NCBI GenBank assembly: GCA_022824945.1
Contig: JAJDYX010000039.1
Coordinates: 62,001 to 126,000, forward strand
DNA: 64,000 nt
Reading direction: 5' to 3'
DNA from: Candidatus Latescibacterota bacterium
Lineage (GTDB): Bacteria; Latescibacterota; UBA2968
The position numbers and the translations under genes are program-made. The notes beneath the pieces were generated by a model. The model was given only the letters and a program-made list of their open reading frames with translations. It ran no database searches and was not told the DNA's origin. How positions within the stretch are numbered: position 1 is the first letter of the stretch; every line of letters begins with the position of its first letter. Below are positions 63,096 to 64,000 of the stretch, piece after piece.

Positions 63096-64000
63096 ATGAT
63101 ATTGCGCGTTGCTTTGATTGTTTTGTGCTGTGGTGCCTTATTTTTTGGCACTTCGGCGGAGGCCGAGTTGAAACTGCCCTACAAGGCGGAAGGGCTGAGT
63201 AAGGAGCAGGCTGCAGCGTATCTCTTAGAGCGTTTTGCTTTTGGTGCGCGGCCAGGTGAGGTGGAAAAGGTGGCGCAGATGGGTCCCGAGAAGTGGCTGG
63301 CTCAGCAGTTGGCTGGCAATTTGCCGGATGCTGCGTTGGACAAGCGATTGGAAGCGTTTCCCGCGCTGAAGATGACGCAGTTTGAAATGTCTAAAGTTTA
63401 TGTGAGTAATGGGCCGATTCGCAGAATACTGCAGAAAGAGGGCGTGGTTGATCCCACAAAGATGTCTCGCAAAGAGATGAATCAGAAGATAAGCGCGTAT
63501 CGCAAGAAGCACGGGCTGCGCGCTTATAATGCGCTTTACAATCAGGAACTGAAGGGGCAGAAAGTTTTGCGGGCTGTGTATAGCGAGAATCAGCTCACTG
63601 AGGTGCTGACGGATTTCTGGTTTAATCACTTTAATGTGACTACGCGCGATGGTGGGGCGCGTGGTCGCACGCTTTCTTATGAGCGCGATGCGATTCGTCC
63701 CAATGTGCTGGGTGAGTTCCGCACGATTTTGGGTGCGACGGCGAAGCATCCTGCGATGTTGAATTATCTGGATAATGCAGATTCGCGTATGGCACCGCCA
63801 ACGCAGCGGAATCAACCCAGGCGCAAGCAGGAGATGGCTTCGGGTGAGATGGGTATGGATGGTGGGATGATGGGTGGTGAGGCGCAGCCCCCTCCAAAAA
63901 ACAGACGCAAGTATGGTTTGAATGAGAATTATGCACGCGAGTTGATGGAGTTGCATACTCTGGGTGTGGATGGTGGATACACGCAGCAGGATGTTACGGA
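63096..64000 (+). CDS. DUF1800 family protein, second copy, 3' end beyond window
   Basis: ATG 63096 (after GAGGAGG) opens a frame that runs to the window edge without a stop, so the C-terminal half lies outside. The 301 visible residues closely match the first copy at 59885: the same signal type (LRVALIVLCCGALFFGTSAEA), AAYLLERFAFGARPGEVEKV, FWFNHFNVTTRDGGARGRTL and GLNENYARELMELHTLGVDG. The copies differ most between residues 100 and 150 and in the Met/Gly-rich insert, here shortened to EMGMDGGMMGGE. It is likely followed by another DUF1501 gene. Confidence 0.9.
   Translation, partial: MILRVALIVLCCGALFFGTSAEAELKLPYKAEGLSKEQAAAYLLERFAFGARPGEVEKVAQMGPEKWLAQQLAGNLPDAALDKRLEAFPALKMTQFEMSKVYVSNGPIRRILQKEGVVDPTKMSRKEMNQKISAYRKKHGLRAYNALYNQELKGQKVLRAVYSENQLTEVLTDFWFNHFNVTTRDGGARGRTLSYERDAIRPNVLGEFRTILGATAKHPAMLNYLDNADSRMAPPTQRNQPRRKQEMASGEMGMDGGMMGGEAQPPPKNRRKYGLNENYARELMELHTLGVDGGYTQQDVT

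Noticed and set aside
1-64000. tRNA or rRNA genes, prophage, insertion sequences
   Set aside because: I saw no tRNA-like cloverleaf with CCA-proximal stems, no rRNA core sequence, and no transposase, integrase or phage structural gene.

Overview
This 64 kb window looks like chromosome from an uncultured Gram-negative bacterium, most plausibly a candidate phylum near Latescibacterota or Poribacteria (inference from gene content, not proven). Pointers are an LptE-type lipoprotein, TonB-dependent receptors with N-terminal carboxypeptidase-regulatory domains, a PorV/PorQ-like barrel protein next to a secreted protein with a FlgD/T9SS-like tail, DUF1800 and DUF1501 pairs, a phytanoyl-CoA dioxygenase, a DUF6785-type membrane protein and EF-hand/dockerin-like FxDFLLFxxxFG tails. 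Base composition is close to balanced. GTG and TTG starts are common. The clearest promoters read TTGAC(A/T)-N17-TATNTT.

Layout: 1-1854 ruvB end, tsaB, rimI. 1943-7540 (minus) DUF6785 membrane protein, GH29 fucosidase, cysteine synthase, lptE, DUF1844 protein, DsbA-family protein. 7594-13480 (plus) a TPR protein, then a molybdenum hydroxylase operon (coxS-L-M-G-like plus cupin). 13507-15386 an exported unknown and an aldo/keto reductase behind a twin palindrome. 15528-16405 a Phd/VapC-type toxin-antitoxin pair beside a truncated helical antitoxin-like gene. 16533-20013 (minus) a TlpA-like protein, an ECF sigma factor fused to a membrane anchor and FlgD-like domain, and a PhyH dioxygenase. 20261-24391 a giant exported protein with an in-frame UGA at a UxxC redox site. 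24408-29191 a T-box-controlled archaeal-type pheST and a Gfo/Idh oxidoreductase. 29270-36489 (minus) two tandem TonB receptors and a purine permease. 36750-43903 UVR protein, attenuated ilvB, an ECF sigma/anti-sigma/Spy-like operon, DUF3047 protein and two tiny overlapping genes. 44323-49767 VOC protein, GGT-like enzyme, methyltransferase, attenuated archaeal-type aspS, PfkB kinase. 50356-59745 an outer-membrane/secretion cluster. 59885-64000 DUF1800, DUF1501 and a second DUF1800 copy cut by the window edge.

Three observations stand out. (1) 20261-24391 reads as one selenoprotein: the UGA at 20438-20440 sits exactly where the first cysteine of a thioredoxin CxxC belongs, the frame stays open for about 3.9 kb beyond it, and a SECIS-like hairpin starts at the UGA. 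(2) Three translation or amino-acid genes each carry a classical RNA leader: a Phe-specifier T-box before pheST, an Ile/Val/Leu leader peptide with attenuator before ilvB, and an unannotated 29-residue leader peptide holding Asn-Asn-Asn-Asp-Asp-Asn-Asn before an archaeal-type AspRS. The last would let one attenuator sense both tRNA pools charged by a non-discriminating AspRS. (3) The ECF sigma factor at 17822-19030 has a membrane helix and a surface-type beta domain.

Dispersed palindromic repeats sit in many intergenic gaps: a GCGGC...GCCGC family, a GGGGCG palindrome family, a CAGCGGTCAGCAGTCAGC family and TTCATCTGTG tandem repeats. I saw no rRNA, tRNA, CRISPR array, transposase or prophage.
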